This document shows, piece by piece, positions 11,601 to 23,523 of a DNA stretch of 64,000 bases (the first letter of the stretch is position 1; every line of letters begins with the position of its first letter). The notes beneath the pieces are model-generated. The model was not told the DNA's origin. It did no database searches and saw nothing but the letters and a program-made list of their open reading frames with translations. A program made the translations under genes and the position numbers. The DNA is from Phoenix dactylifera (taxonomy: Eukaryota > Streptophyta > Magnoliopsida > Arecales > Arecaceae). Location of the stretch: positions 2,542,001-2,606,000 of the forward strand of contig NC_052400.1 in NCBI RefSeq assembly GCF_009389715.1, read 5' to 3'.

Positions 11601-13680
11601 GCATATTGTCAAAATACAAGAGCTGGCAGATCCCTATTACCAGGTAAATGTTGGCTTCCTATAGATTATGGGAAAGATGGCTTCATGGAAGCCCTAGTGT
11701 AATTTCTAACTTACTATTATTGTTGTTGTTGTTATTGTTACTATCATGATACAATGTACTGGTTGGTACTGGTGCATACCGGGCATACCATACCATGTCG
11801 ATACCAAACTGGTATGCAATACGATGGGCGTAAACGTATGCCGAACCAACGTCCCGTACTGGGCCTACCAACATTGTACCAGGATGGTTTCAATTTGCGG
11901 TCCGGTATAGAGATGGTAACCTTGGTTACTGTTATTAGTATTCCTGCTACTACTGCTGCTACTACTACAACACTACTATTTGTGTATGGACTTGCAACTT
12001 CAATTTCAATCTTATAATTTGGTACCAGGAAGCCAAGAAGTTATCTAAACCCTACATTGATCAAGTTGCTACTGTCACCAAACCACATGTTGAAAAAGTG
12101 CGAGTTGCTTTGAATCCCCATACAAAGCGTGTCGTTCAGGCATATGGAAAATTTCTTGAATCAGCAACAACATATCACCGCCAGGTAGTTCTTGTCCTTT
12201 TCTTTTTCCACTGTTTTCTGCTGTTCTTTCAGTGTGATCTACTTCTCCATTCTATGGATCCTTATATTTTATATTAAGTGTTGATCACCTCTTCCTCACT
12301 TCTCATATATTTACAATGGTTAAGAAGCTCTATAAAAGGAAACAAAATGCATATATTCATTGTTGTTTTTATCAAAGTCAGTAGTCTCCAAGAAAGTCCA
12401 ACAAGCAACTTTTTTATATGCATAATAAGGGGATTCAAATGGTAATTTCCAAGCATGAGAATAACTATAGAAATTACGATTATAGAACATTTTCAGATGA
12501 TTAGCTTATCAGGTTATGAATTATACCTGTGCTTCCATTCTTTGAAAACTGTTTTTCGTAATGCCTTCCATCAACATATTTGTCATTGTGTACTCAAAAG
12601 GTCACAGTCACCTATACTTCATGTCTTCTACTATACGTTGTAATTTATTATATAATAGGCATGACTCTACCAATCAACAACTCCTTCCTGGAGATCTATG
12701 ATGTTTTGATATTAGAAAAAGGACTCCTTACCTGTCCACTATCTAAAACTGGAACGGCATTGAGCTTTCAAGAGTCCTAGCAAGCCTGGAGGTTGACCAT
12801 ATAAACATTCAGCAACAACAACCTAATGTTATACAACTAAGATGGAATAGATCTGGCAAAAAAACATTTTCAAGTTATTGAATCAATACTAATTTGATGT
12901 AATCTAGGTCGAAGGAATACTTGTTATAACACTTTTCTAGATTTTGCTGCATTTCCAAGGATGGTTGATGCCCTGCTGCCAGGACGATGTTTTAGTAATT
13001 TAGTTCTATCTATTCCATATGGATCTCCGAGATATCCAAATCTAGCTGTATGAGAAGTACCTTACAGATATATTGTTGTTTTTCCTTTTTTTAACCTCTC
13101 CCTAGAGAAGTGCTGTCTTGGTTTCTTCACTTGAATGCCATTCATCAATGTTTTAATCAGTATCCTTGATGAATTTACAATTGGTTTCCATTCCTTGAAT
13201 TTATTTGATTCTTTGGTAGGCTCAAGCTGCTGTCCATGAACATCTAAAGAAACATGAATTAACAAAACCTCTTGCAACTAAGGAGTTGGTGTGGTTTATG
13301 GTATGTATCATTCAATTTATCCTGAACATACTTCAATCATTTATTGTTATTTAAAAATTCTTAATATACTGCCGTTATTACTCATTTGTTTCTGCAGGCT
13401 TCTGCTTTACTGGCATTACCAATCTTCTTCTTATACAGACTCCTATCAGATATTTTCTGGTCAGTTGTGTCCATGATCATATAATCCAGTTTACTTGTCC
13501 ACACATTCCCCCACCTTTCCTTTTCATGGTTATGATATGTTTTTCTGTTAATTGGAGCCCTATTATGTCATGTATAGCGGTAAGAAGACAAGGAAACCTG
13601 CACGAAAGGCCCATGCAAACCCTTCTCACCGCAGACCTAAGCGCAGGCATGATGATAAGAAAGCAACAGAAAATCAATAA
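5660..13680 (+). CDS. Coiled-coil secretory-pathway protein with C-terminal membrane anchor (AT2G24420/AT4G31340 type)
   Basis: Exons: 5660-5822, 6430-6557, 6642-6713, 6785-6898, 8781-8849, 8933-8989, 10364-10417, 10498-10560, 10713-10775, 11479-11643, 12029-12184, 13220-13300, 13398-13459, 13578-13680. All introns are GT-AG and the phases close to 1350 bases, 449 residues. Residues 1-23 form a signal peptide (MGASKLL, then [13 protein letters not shown]). Residues about 30-200 are heptad-rich coiled coil (for example [20 protein letters not shown]). A Trp-rich hinge ([17 protein letters not shown]) comes near 202-219, then an alpha-helical part with repeated KPY/KPHV motifs. Residues 396-416 ([16 protein letters not shown]) are a membrane segment, followed by a basic tail rich in Lys, Arg and His. 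Plant homologues are annotated loosely as myosin heavy chain-related or DNA repair ATPase-related; neither activity is evident here. I infer an ER or endomembrane protein. Introns 4 and 6 are long and hold old repeats. Confidence 0.85.
9046..9262 (+). mobile_element. RTE-type LINE or SINE 3'-end remnant in intron 6
   Basis: The phrase GACCCCAAATAGTTGGGACA followed by AGGCTAGACGATTATG is the widespread 3'-terminal signature of plant RTE-clade LINEs and SINEs that borrow their tails, which usually end in TTG or GATG repeats. Here the terminal repeat has decayed. The 5' boundary is not determinable. The insertion is in the sense orientation, within the 1.4-kb intron of the coiled-coil gene. The family assignment is from memory. 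Confidence 0.45.
9579..9806 (+). repeat. Three diverged tandem units of about 75-79 bases in intron 6
   Basis: Units start at 9579, 9658 and 9733. Each begins TGAATCTCAATCT or TTGATCTCAACCT-like, continues with AAAGYRCTGRTGGTC-like and GGGATGTGGATGGAGG-like segments, and ends near GAGAGGG. They sit inside a GC-richer insert spanning about 9310-10040, which starts near GACCCGACTAGGGGATCGAC and ends near GTCTGGTCCAAGTTTCAGGA. The insert looks like a foreign block, perhaps a DNA transposon derivative, because the flanking intron is AT-rich. No coding capacity is apparent. Confidence 0.6.
11755..11915. repeat. GGTAC/GGTAT-rich dispersed repeat in intron 10
   Basis: Short alternating motifs GGTTGGTACTGGT, GCATACCGGGCATACC, CCAAACTGGTATGC and GTCCCGTACTGGGC run over about 150 bases. 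Very similar motif strings occur at 40165-40345 and 55030-55145. I regard it as one dispersed repeat family of unknown class, found here within an intron. Confidence 0.55.
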
Positions 13681-16600
13681 AAAAATATAATATCGATCTT
13701 TCTGATGTTTATATGGAAGGTGTGATTCCTGGCCTCTATTTTTATCCATTATATATTCAGTTGTGAAGAAATACAAAATTTGTCCAATAGTATCATAATT
13801 ATTTCTTAAATTTCTTGATATCAAACTTTTATGGACTTATTATCTGAAATTAAGAATAAATAAGGAATATTTTCATAGTTTTTAAGCCTTCTAGTGCATT
13901 TTTGTGAATCTTTGTGCAGTTGATATGCTGTCTGTGCCCATTTTTCTCTGAAAAAGTTAGAAGTTATAAGCCTTGTTGCTAGGCATTTGCTCATATAAGT
14001 AGGACTAGTGTTGCTTTAATCTTGTCCTAATGATGCAAAACTTCATATGCTTAGCGTAGATTTTATACATTAAAAAAATGGATTGAGAGTGGACAATACA
14101 GTAAAAGATTTCAAAATTTTTAAGGCTATGACTTAAATAAAGCTTTTCAAAATGGTAATAGAATAGAATGATGCTTATGTGTTGCACTTGGAGGATATTG
14201 CTATTTATATTTCCTGTCGGTTGTTTACTGTAACCTGTTTTGGAAGAATTTCATTTTTAATCATTTTCATTATATTAATGTGCAAATTGCAAAAAAATTG
14301 TGTTCTGCATGTCTGACGTAAAAACTTTCAGCAGACTGTGCACGGTCCCAGAATGTAGTTCATAGGCTGCTTTGTTGGAGGAAATCTAAGCAGTGGTAAT
14401 GATGGCATTTTTGTTTCACAGCCAATAATGATGAATATACCACTTGATGTCAGTGTTTCTAAACATTTGCAGTACTATTGTACTACTAGAACAAGTCATC
14501 ACAGGTGTTGTTGTCAAGTTAACATGCTCTTGCTATGAATTTTACTATGATCACTATACATGCGAAAAATGCACCTTGTAATAGCCATATGTCCACTGAA
14601 ATACTACTTAGCCAATTGGATTGATGGGGAAGATATCATTGTAAGTTTGAAAAGTGTATAGGTCATTGCCATGTATTTGGAGCGTTGTCTTAGTTGTTGT
14701 ATGTTGGTGACATGTGCAGCACCTAGCTCAGCAAACTGTCTCACCTACTTATAATGCTTTTGTGTAGTTCCTGACCTGAGGCCTATGCTGCCCTGACTGC
14801 TTCATACAGAGCCTGAAGCTTGCAAGTCTGATTTTGCTTGAATTGATCCTAGCTCAATCCTAGCTTGGGCAGGGCCAAGCCCAGTGTGGTCTCATTCCAT
14901 TCATTGCTCAAAGTTGCAGTCTCATATGATCATGTACATATACATATATAGCTTGAAGTACATTTATGATATTATTTGGGATCACAAAAGGCTCACTTGA
15001 GACTCTCCTAAATTTAACTTGGCTCAATGAGGTTGGAGATATTAGCCCTCCAACACGTTGCAAAAGGGAGGGGAGAACACTTCCTGACTTGAATGCTGTT
15101 TAGGTCCATTCGTGGGCTGACCAAATTTAGCATTGAAACTAAGGTCCCTCATGAACCAAATTGAAGATACATAAACTAATATTTGGGCAAGTATGATTCC
15201 ATTTGTATGCCTCTCTCTTTCTCTCTCTGTGAAAAGAAAAAGCTTTCATAGGGTTGGTGCAGAAATGAAACAAGTTAGACCCTGACGATGAAGTTACTTA
15301 AATTTGGCAGTGATGAAAATGGCCTATGGGAAATGGTGATGAGAAATAGATATTTTAGAGGAAGGGTGGTGAGAAAAGGCTGTGATTAGGTCAGTATGTA
15401 ATGGTTCAAAGGAAAATTTTGATTGACCATTTCATGGATGGTGTCAGCTAATTGTTCCATAGAATTGGAAGGGTGGTAGAGTGATTGTTTGGATAAGTGA
15501 CGCAAGGAGATCATGGGGAGAGATTATCTGGGAGGAAAGTCATCAACATGATTTCAGAAAATGAAATTTGTATCCAAATTGTAGAGTAGAAAAACTCTTA
15601 AGACATGCTTACTATGCTGAAAATTTCAAGCACGTTTTTGCACAATTTCCTTTGCCTTTGGGGGGTTGGGGTTCTGTTGGAGGAGGCAGTTGTGGAATCC
15701 TATGAGTATCTTTTGCGATTCGATAATTCCTCTGTGCAGTAGTTCACGTAGATCTTTAATATGAAAACTATTGGGGTGAGTGATATTTATGTCAGGAGAA
15801 AGTGCCATAAATTTTATAGGGAACGAATTGTAGTTCATCTTCTTGTGCATTGTGACTTCAGGCAGAGTTTATGACTCCCTTTCTGATGCTAGCTCAATTA
15901 TCACACCCTTGTGGAAAGCTTTGTATCATGCCCATTTGTGTTATTGGAGTCCACTGCTTCATGTATTATGTTGAATATGTGGAGGAAAAATGTTGCTTGG
16001 ATTTCGATGGTTACTAGAGGAGAAACCTCTCGAATCAGATTTTGAACTTAAATTATATCCTTTCATGTAATGATTAAGATTTGCATTTGCATCATTTTTA
16101 TTTTCCCCCCTTTTTTTTTGTGTTCTTGTTGTCAGTTCTCAACATCTTGTGGCTATAATTAACTTCCTTTATTCAAGAACATGTTGCTTCACCCCTTAAG
16201 TAGGGATTTCATATTTGCAGAAAGGGAGATTTGCCTTGTCAGTTTTTTCAGAATGGGATTTTTGCTTTACTTGCCATCAAATTTGTTTAAAAAACTGCTG
16301 CTTTTGTACGAGTTAAGATGGGAAACAGATCCTTTTCTTGGAAAGGGCTTTGTTGTTTTTTTTTTCTCTCAGTTGGGGTGGGGGAGGGCTCATGAGGGAG
16401 GGAGATGGTGAAGCATTAATGGTGTCTTAAGTCAAAGCATTACTTTGGTATACTTGAGGTTTTATGACATTTGCTTGCAAGTCATCCCTGTATTGGCAAG
16501 AAATCCAGACTAAATTGTTTGATTCATGGCTTGGTTGAGCAACAGATCATACATACATACATACATATGTAGAAACGAACAAACAAAAAATGTTAGGCTG

Positions 16601-18205
16601 GATGCCTCGGAGGGTTCGAAACTAGAAATCTTCGACATTTAACTTGGCTAGAAACCAGAAACTGTTTCCTCATCAAAAACAAAGATCTTCCCAAAATGAA
16701 GATCAGCACCGTTGATCAGAATCTATGACATTTAACTTGGCTAAAAACTAAAAATCTTATCTTTTGGAGGTCTTCTACTCATGTAGGAAATAAAAACAAA
16801 ATCGACCATTTCAACAATATGCTATCATGTTTTACTTTGATCTATAACCTAGAAGTATCCAACTTACCTGAAATTTGACACGTGTTTGTTTTAAATCACT
16901 TAGATCAAGATCAACGGTGTAGAATCGCAAATTACATGGTTTATGCTTTATTTTTGTTCGCTAGCTATATTGTTATTATTCATTTGTTGTTCGTTATTTT
17001 TATGACTAGAAAGTATTTGGAGCTAAATGTTTTCAGAAGCATCCCTGCCTAACTCTATATATGCATACATTTATATGTATGCATACATACATACCTACAT
17101 ATGCGTGCATGCATGTATGCATAGAGGATGAAAGAGTGTAATCCATTGATGCATAACTAAAGCCGTCTTGAATTATTATTTTTAAAAAAATAATAGACAA
17201 CTTCAAACATCAGTGATGATTGAGGAAACAGAAGAGCGCCTTTATAAAATTGTGCACAAATCATTGGATTGTAAGGGTGATATATATTGATCTACTGTTT
17301 GTTTTCTTATTATTGTTCTCTTGGTGGCAATCCTCTTGACATGTTTCTTTTCTTTAATAGCAGTGTGGATATGTCGATTCTCCTTTTAATATTAGTACTA
17401 TATTATGGGTTCATAAAATTAATCTGTGTAATAAATTCCGAAGATTCATTCATTCATTCATTTAGTAACCTAATAAACTCTTTGTGACTTTTCAGGAGCA
17501 ATCTCTTGACATGCATTAGTTACGTAGGGGTTCGGTTATTTGCAGGTTTCATCTGTGCATTTGACCTTTTGGAGCTCCAGAGCTTTGCTATCGGTGGAAG
17601 ATAGTTTTGGGGTTTGAAGGGACCTTCGTATGAATTTTTTTAGAACATCCAGCACGAACGATACGTCTCTTTGTTGTAGAATGGCGTCCGCATTTCTTGC
17701 GGCGGCACTTATTTATGCTTCATAAAAGATGTATTTTTTTCCTTCTCACGCTGATTCTTGTATTTGGATCTGTGCACCGAACTGCCAAAATCCATGTTGT
17801 ATTAGGGGGATCGATTGCTGCTGAATGCTTGCCTTTGAGTTAAATTTCCTGTTTATGCTTGGAAAGACACTGCATGGCTCCGTTATATTATCGTTGTTGT
17901 CAGAATGTATGTTGATTTGCATTGCCATTTGCGACGAGTCTGACTGTTGAGGTTATCTGATATTCTGCACATCACGTAAACAGCTGGTTGCTGGTTTGTT
18001 GCATTATTGAGGATTTGACCAGTCACTGGCAATTTGGTGTTTCTGTATCCGTGCGTGCAAATTCCCGTCCCCACCATTTTGGGTCACATTTTCCATATTC
18101 TATCAATAAAAATACCATTTCAATCTGCTATGAGTCATTAATCACCAGAAAATGAGCTTCAAAAGAAAATGGATAGGAAACGAGCTAGAATAGAAGCAAG
18201 CAGTG
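13681..18205. other. 3' flank of the coiled-coil gene and spacer
   Basis: The 3' UTR presumably starts at 13681; a polyadenylation site cannot be fixed, but AATAAATAAGG near 13855 is a candidate signal. The rest lacks recognisable coding sequence. About 16610-16770 contains two related segments with ACATTTAACTTGGCTA (near 16634 and 16728). Tetranucleotide TACA/TATG runs lie at 16550-16567 and 17060-17120. The block 17490-18120 is less AT-rich and looks transcribed-UTR-like after an acceptor-like CTTTTCAG at about 17497, so a distal 3' UTR exon is possible but unproven. Confidence 0.35.
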
Positions 18206-18400
18206 CTCAAAGTCTCGTCTGGAGTTTTAGCAGCGGATTAATCGGATGCTTTTTTTTTTTTTTTTTTTGTTGGTACGTCGGCAAGTCACACACAACAGAT
18301 AAGGTATAGCTCACAAAATTTTTTAGATAAATTCTCCGAAGTGATGAGCCGCATAGAAAGCCAGTTCTCAGCACTGTTCGCTTCTCTATAGACATGTGTA
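18206..18400 (-). mobile_element. 3' terminal fragment of an L1-type LINE (RNase H C-terminus and A tail)
   Basis: On the minus strand the sequence encodes a degenerate REANSAENWLSMRLITSENL, matching the REANxVADWLA motif at the end of the RNase H domain of plant L1-type LINEs. It ends in an A tail, seen as poly-T at about 18249-18270 on the plus strand. The fragment is severely 5'-truncated. It lies next to, and in opposite orientation to, a larger LINE remnant at 18740-20216. Confidence 0.6.
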
Positions 18401-18739
18401 GTTTGATGTGAGATACTTAAAAGTCTGCGGATGTTGTGGAGCTGCTAGCAGCTCATCCCGATTCTAAACCTACTCGATCATGGGTGCTCTTATGCAGATC
18501 ATCTTTTTGCTTCTATTTTGCTAAGAAGGGTGTTCCATTGCATAGAGCTCCCGTGACCATAGGATTCGGATATTTGCAATGCTACACCACGTTCAAACAA
18601 GTTGCTTCCATATTACATACTTGTAGTGCCCAAGCTACAGTGGTACTGTCTTACTTTTGCTTTCATTTAGCCATATTTCACATGTGAGGTGGCCTCATTT
18701 TCCCTTTAATCATCCTCATACTCCCCCCCCCCCCCCTCC

Positions 18740-20216
18740 TCGTACGGTATATGCAAGTCCAACCACATGGCTCCTTGACTGGTATTATTTTCTTTGTCAA
18801 AGACTACTAGAAATGTGGAGAACACTAGATGGTTGATTGATGATGGGCGGAGTATCAATGTGGCTGGTGACTCATGGGTGGGTGCCCTCCCCTTGAGACT
18901 CTGGCCGATTATGGTTGACACCAATGCGGTGAAGGGACTACGGGTATGCGACCTCCTCGACCTTGGTGGGGCAGCTTGGGATGAGGCTAGGGTAAGTCGC
19001 CTTTCAGTACACACCTTGCTGAGAGGGTCCAGTCCCTCCCGATACCAGGGTGTGCAGGTCCGGACATTCGGATGTAGAGTACCTCGAGCACGACCGGAGT
19101 CAGGGTGGAGGAGCTGTTTCGGGCACTCCGAAGGGAGCATGAGCGGGGGCCGGATTGTGCTTGAATCTGGCACATGGGCCTTCACTCGAGGGTTGCACTG
19201 TTCTTATGGAAGGTGGTCTGGAATCGGCTTTCAATAAGAACAGTTCTTAGCGGACAAGGCTTGAGGATCCCTCAGAGTGCGGATTGTGTGAGGTTGCGGA
19301 GACGGTGGACCATGCACTATTTCAGTGCACATGGGCGAGGGAGACATGACGTTTAACAAGGTTGCTGTGAGAGGGTTGGTCCCAGGGGGACCAGTTCTTA
19401 GGGACCATCCGCCGGTGGTCGGGCAACCCTCTGGCATGCCATGAGGCAGTTAGAGTGACTTGTACAGCATATATACCAGATCTGGCTGGCAAGGATACTC
19501 GAACTTTCGATGAGCATAGCATGTCGCCAAGGCTCGTGGCGAAGAGTGTCCGAGTACAGGCGACAGAGATTAGTCATGCACCTTTTTTAGACGGGCCTTT
19601 GACAGCTGGAGTTTCCACTCTACCTCGGCAGCATCCCACACGGTGTTCTTCACCGGAGAGCCCCCACCTCCTAGCTTCCTCAAGGTCAATTTCAATGGAG
19701 GTACTGAATGGAGGTACAAAGGGTGGAGCGGATTTCGTCATCAGAGACTCGAATTTTAGGGTTGTGGCTGCGGGAGCCTGTCAGTTATTCAATTGCACGG
19801 TTTCTGGTGTGGAGCTGAGGGCGGCCTGGGCGGGTCTTCGACATGCTCAGCGGGTGCTATCAGCTAGTTCAGTCAACTTGAAGGGCAACTCGGCCATGGT
19901 TATCGGTTGGGTCCGGATGGGTCCGAGGGTCGCTGCTGGTGACCATCCCTTGCTTCATGATATCTGGATGATGATGCAGAGTGGCGTTGTCCAGGCTAAG
20001 CATGTGTTCAGAGAAGCTAACAGGGTTGCGGACTGGGGAGCGCCTATATGGCCAACCATGCCGGCAGTACAGTGTGGACAGAGGATGAGGAGTTGTCTTG
20101 GGAGCTTCGTGAAATTTTATTTTTTGATTTTATTGGGTATATTTGTGTACGTGTTTTATGAATTACCCGTCGTAAAAAAAATAAAAAAATAAAAATAAAA
20201 TAAAATAAAATAAAAA
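18740..20216 (+). mobile_element. 5'-truncated, frame-broken L1-type LINE remnant
   Basis: Three domain traces appear in order. Near 18820-18960 is the segment after the reverse transcriptase, containing NTRWLIDDGRSINVAGDSWV. Near 19174-19330 is a zf-RVT-like piece in another frame (FLWKVVWNRLSIRTVL, then degraded Cys/His positions). At 19700-20050, in a third frame, is an RNase H domain (GGADFVIRDSNF, GVELRAAWAGLRHAQ, then HVFREANRVADW). A 3' A-rich tail of AAAATA units occupies 20176-20216. The reverse transcriptase itself is absent, and an in-frame stop lies just upstream of 18794. The element is dead. A clear target-site duplication was not seen. Confidence 0.85.
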
Positions 20217-20492
20217 AGAGTGCTAGAAATTTATGCACGCATTTTAACTCCAATCAGCCATGGAGAACCATATTGATCACTAATTGAACAGCAGAAAGGT
20301 TTCCATTTAACAAAGTAAGCCATTTAATTCTCCAACCTAATCATATTCCAAAGAAACTAAAATATATAAGAGAAGAAGAAAAGAGCATAAAGCAAAAGCT
20401 CCAGTACTGCAACTAATGATGCAAATTAACGAGAGAAGCAGCTCGCATCGAAGTACAACTTATGTATCAGCAGAGAGGCTGGGATCCATTTT

Positions 20493-22599
20493 TCAGTAAG
20501 GAGGCCAGTAGACCTGATCGAACACGACGGAGGGGTCCATTTGCTGGTTGTAGCTTCCCCCGGTCCCGGTAGAACTCACCACCACGTCCGCACCGAAGCC
20601 ACCGTCCGTTGCCATGACGCAGTTGCTGTTATTGGCGAGCAGCGACGAGAGCGGATGGGATAGAGCTGGGACCTGTGGCGCGCCAATGTTGAGGTTGAGG
20701 CCCGAGAGCGTGAAGGGGGCGCAGTTCGGGGGCTGGGGTTGGATGGGGAGGAGGTTGTGTCCCGGGCCCTGGGGATTGCCCCTTGCGAACCTGGACAGCT
20801 CGGCGAGGTCGGCGCCGGCCATGAGGTAGCTCCGGCCATGCGCCCCGTAGTCGGGCTGGACCGCCATCACGTCCAGGTGCTGGTGGTGATAAGGGTTGAC
20901 TCGGGGTTGGCTCGACGGATACTTCTTCCCGCCGGAGCTCTTCACGAACACGCGGCACACCACCCACTCGTCCTGCTGCTCTCAACATTCCAAATATCAA
21001 ATATTATACATGCATTTGGAATTCAGAATATGATAACATGAAGCATGAGTTTTTTTTTCCTTCTTCTTCTTCTTCTTTTAAAAAAACAAAACTCCGACGT
21101 ACACTGTTGATGAAGAGTATCATTTATTTGGAATTCAGAATATGATAACATGAAGCATGAGTTTTTTCTTCGTCTTCTTCTTCTTCTGAAAAAACAAAAC
21201 TCTGACGTACACTGTTGATGAAGGGTATCATTTATTTTGTTACAACTTCTCTGTATGTTATTCAGAAACTAAATATTATCGGCCATCATTAGTTTGTTAA
21301 AACAAGAAGTAATACCTAATGGTAAGATAACAATGTTAATTCGATGGATTATGTAATATATAGATAGAATTATTTAATAACATAATTATTGCAAAGAGGA
21401 GTGGCATATATTTAAGTACGGCAAACTCTATGTTGGCCCTTGTAAGCAATATTGCATTAGATACCTCTAAAAGTTGTGCAATATTAAAAATAAAGTAATA
21501 TTATTTGGCTCCTGTATACGTTATAATATTGAGTTTTATGATAGCAAATCACGGACGATCACAGCAAAATAACAATTCTATCAGACAACCACCAATCGTG
21601 GAATGTAATAAAATAGCAACATGTTTATAAAATATTAGTTAGTATATTCAAAACTATTTTTCCTCTTGGAAGAGATATGATCGAACAAATTATTACTAAT
21701 GGTTGTTATACGGTGCATGCTGCTATATATGGTTGTTCTATATCATCATAACAATAGAAGTATTTATAATGACCATCACCTGATTTGGCCATTAATTATA
21801 GCTATTGCAACATTCGCAAGGTGTCGTTATAGCATGTAATGGCTGTAATTCGAATTCATGCAAAAGTATAATTAGTAAATTTGAATTAATAAGCAGCAGC
21901 ACAGCTGACTTCAATAATCCCATGTGTTTCCATGGGGTTTGTTTTCCCACTATTTTCCTTAATTTTATGAGTTTCAGATCTCTTCAGTAAAAGTGGAGTT
22001 ACATACCTTGTTGGCTTTGACGGCAGATTTGGATTGCAGGCGGTACTCATGCATAACCCAGTTGGTCTTCTCCCCTCTAGGAGCTCTCCCTTTGTAGAAG
22101 ACCAGCGTCTTCTTCATCCCTACGAGCTCCGAGGTCTGGCTGTTAAAGATCTCCTTGTCTTTTCCAGTTGTCTTCCAGTAGCCGGCATTCGTAGCTCGGT
22201 TGGTCCGGACTCCGGTCGGGTACTTGCGGTCTCGGAGGCTGAAGAAATACCATTCCTTTTCTCCCATCTTCGCCTTAGCTAATAACAAAAGTTGGTCGAG
22301 TATTTTATTATGGGATGTCCAATGGTGAGCCCAAATTGGCGTAGGCTATTTTCTGGTAAGAAGATACTTAGGGGAGAGGAAGATAACATGAAAGAAGAAA
22401 GGAAAACGATCTGGAAAAACTTGCGAGGTTGGAGAGACATGGCATACGTGTGTTCTTAAAATTAACATAGCTTGTGATATTATTTACCGGTCCACCAACT
22501 TTATAGAAGATCAGAAACCAATCTTTGGTAAAACGTAGAACAAAAGAAAACATCCAGAAATCTCTCTGTCATACCTTAGATCAGAACAAGACACCAAGA

Positions 22600-22643
<44 letters not shown>

Positions 22644-23523
22644 TGCAGAAACGGGGCAAGAAAAAAAAAAACCCTAAGCTGGCCTAAGATGATGTTTTAT
22701 GACTTATCATTCGGGCCCTATATATGTTCATTTAGACTGGAATGTAAAATAACTCATCTTTTGCATCACATCAAATTAGTATGAAATTTTTCAATATACA
22801 AAAGGACAGCACCAAGGCAAAATGTTTAGAAATGAGGTGAAAATAGTCGTATATATATACACGATGCAGCGGCAAATTAACGTTTAATTCATATAAATCC
22901 AAGTAGACATTCTATTATTTATTGGTATACAGAATCAAACTAAATATATAATTACAAGGCCAGCAGATTTTTATTAGGGAGATGAAATGTTTTACTATCT
23001 GGCCAAGCCTTATTTTAGCTGGCCCTATTATTTCTTCTAAAGATCTAGCGATATTGAAAATTCAACATGACATATATATAATTTTATGAAACAAATCATG
23101 CTTCCAAAATATTTTCCAAGCATGCTCAGCAGTAGTTCACATGGATCCAGCATCATGCATGCCATACCCAGTGGGTAAATCTATGCACTGCTCTCAGGGA
23201 AAAGAAAAATAAAATCATGACATCGGTGCAGCAACCAAAATAGTCGTTCCTAAAGTGCAGTATTGCTCATATGTATATCACGAAAAAAAAGAGGGGAAGG
23301 AGTCCTTGGTGGAAGCTAAAGGACTATGAAACCATGCATTGAGAATTCTACCTGGGAGATCCCATGGCTCACACTTGTTGAGGTCGACCTCAGCGATTGC
23401 TCTTGCACTGAAATTGGCCTCAGATATCTTGTTCCTCAAATAGTAAGTGATGAGCTCTTCATCTGTTGGGTGAAACCTAAATCCGGGAGGCAACTGCTCC
23501 TGATCCTTAGCCCCTCCTTCCAT
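20493..23523 (-). CDS. NAC domain transcription factor
   Basis: Minus-strand exons: 23523-23352, 22278-22007 and 20975-20493, giving 308 residues. Exon 1 ends in phase 1 and joins so that DLP is followed by [10 protein letters not shown]. All five NAC subdomains are present: A ([19 protein letters not shown], about 11-29), B ([16 protein letters not shown], about 42-57), C ([20 protein letters not shown]), D ([20 protein letters not shown]) and E (DEWVVCRVF). The [10 protein letters not shown] stretch is the DNA-contacting core of the family. The C-terminal half is rich in Pro, Asn, Gln and Ser, as in a transactivation region; it contains [12 protein letters not shown] and ends YWPPY. The NAM/CUC2-like domain suggests the group containing ANAC046, ANAC087 and ANAC100. 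I saw no miR164 target site in the coding sequence. The acceptor of exon 3 is a triple CAG/NAG site, so one or two Gln codons may vary. A nuclear regulator; its targets cannot be read from the sequence. Confidence 0.93.
21014..21237. repeat. 112-bp tandem duplication in NAC intron 2
   Basis: Two copies, 21014-21125 and 21126-21237, both start ATTTGGAATTCAGAATATGA, pass through a CTTCTTCTT tract, and end with ACACTGTTGATGAAGRGTAT followed by CATTT. They differ by only a few substitutions and by the length of the T and CTT tracts, so the duplication is recent. Confidence 0.9.
22599..22646. repeat. (CT)n(GT)n microsatellite in NAC intron 1
   Basis: About 14 CT repeats run directly into about ten GT repeats. 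The tract lies in the 1.07-kb first intron of the NAC gene. Confidence 0.9.

Noticed and set aside
16600..16670. GGGTTCGAAAC resembling a tRNA T-arm or SINE B box
   Set aside because: No acceptor stem, D-arm or anticodon arm can be drawn around it, and no A tail follows.
18794..19237. 147-codon frame that could be called a hypothetical gene
   Set aside because: It contains the post-reverse-transcriptase segment of an L1-type LINE and is broken by frameshifts before its RNase H domain.
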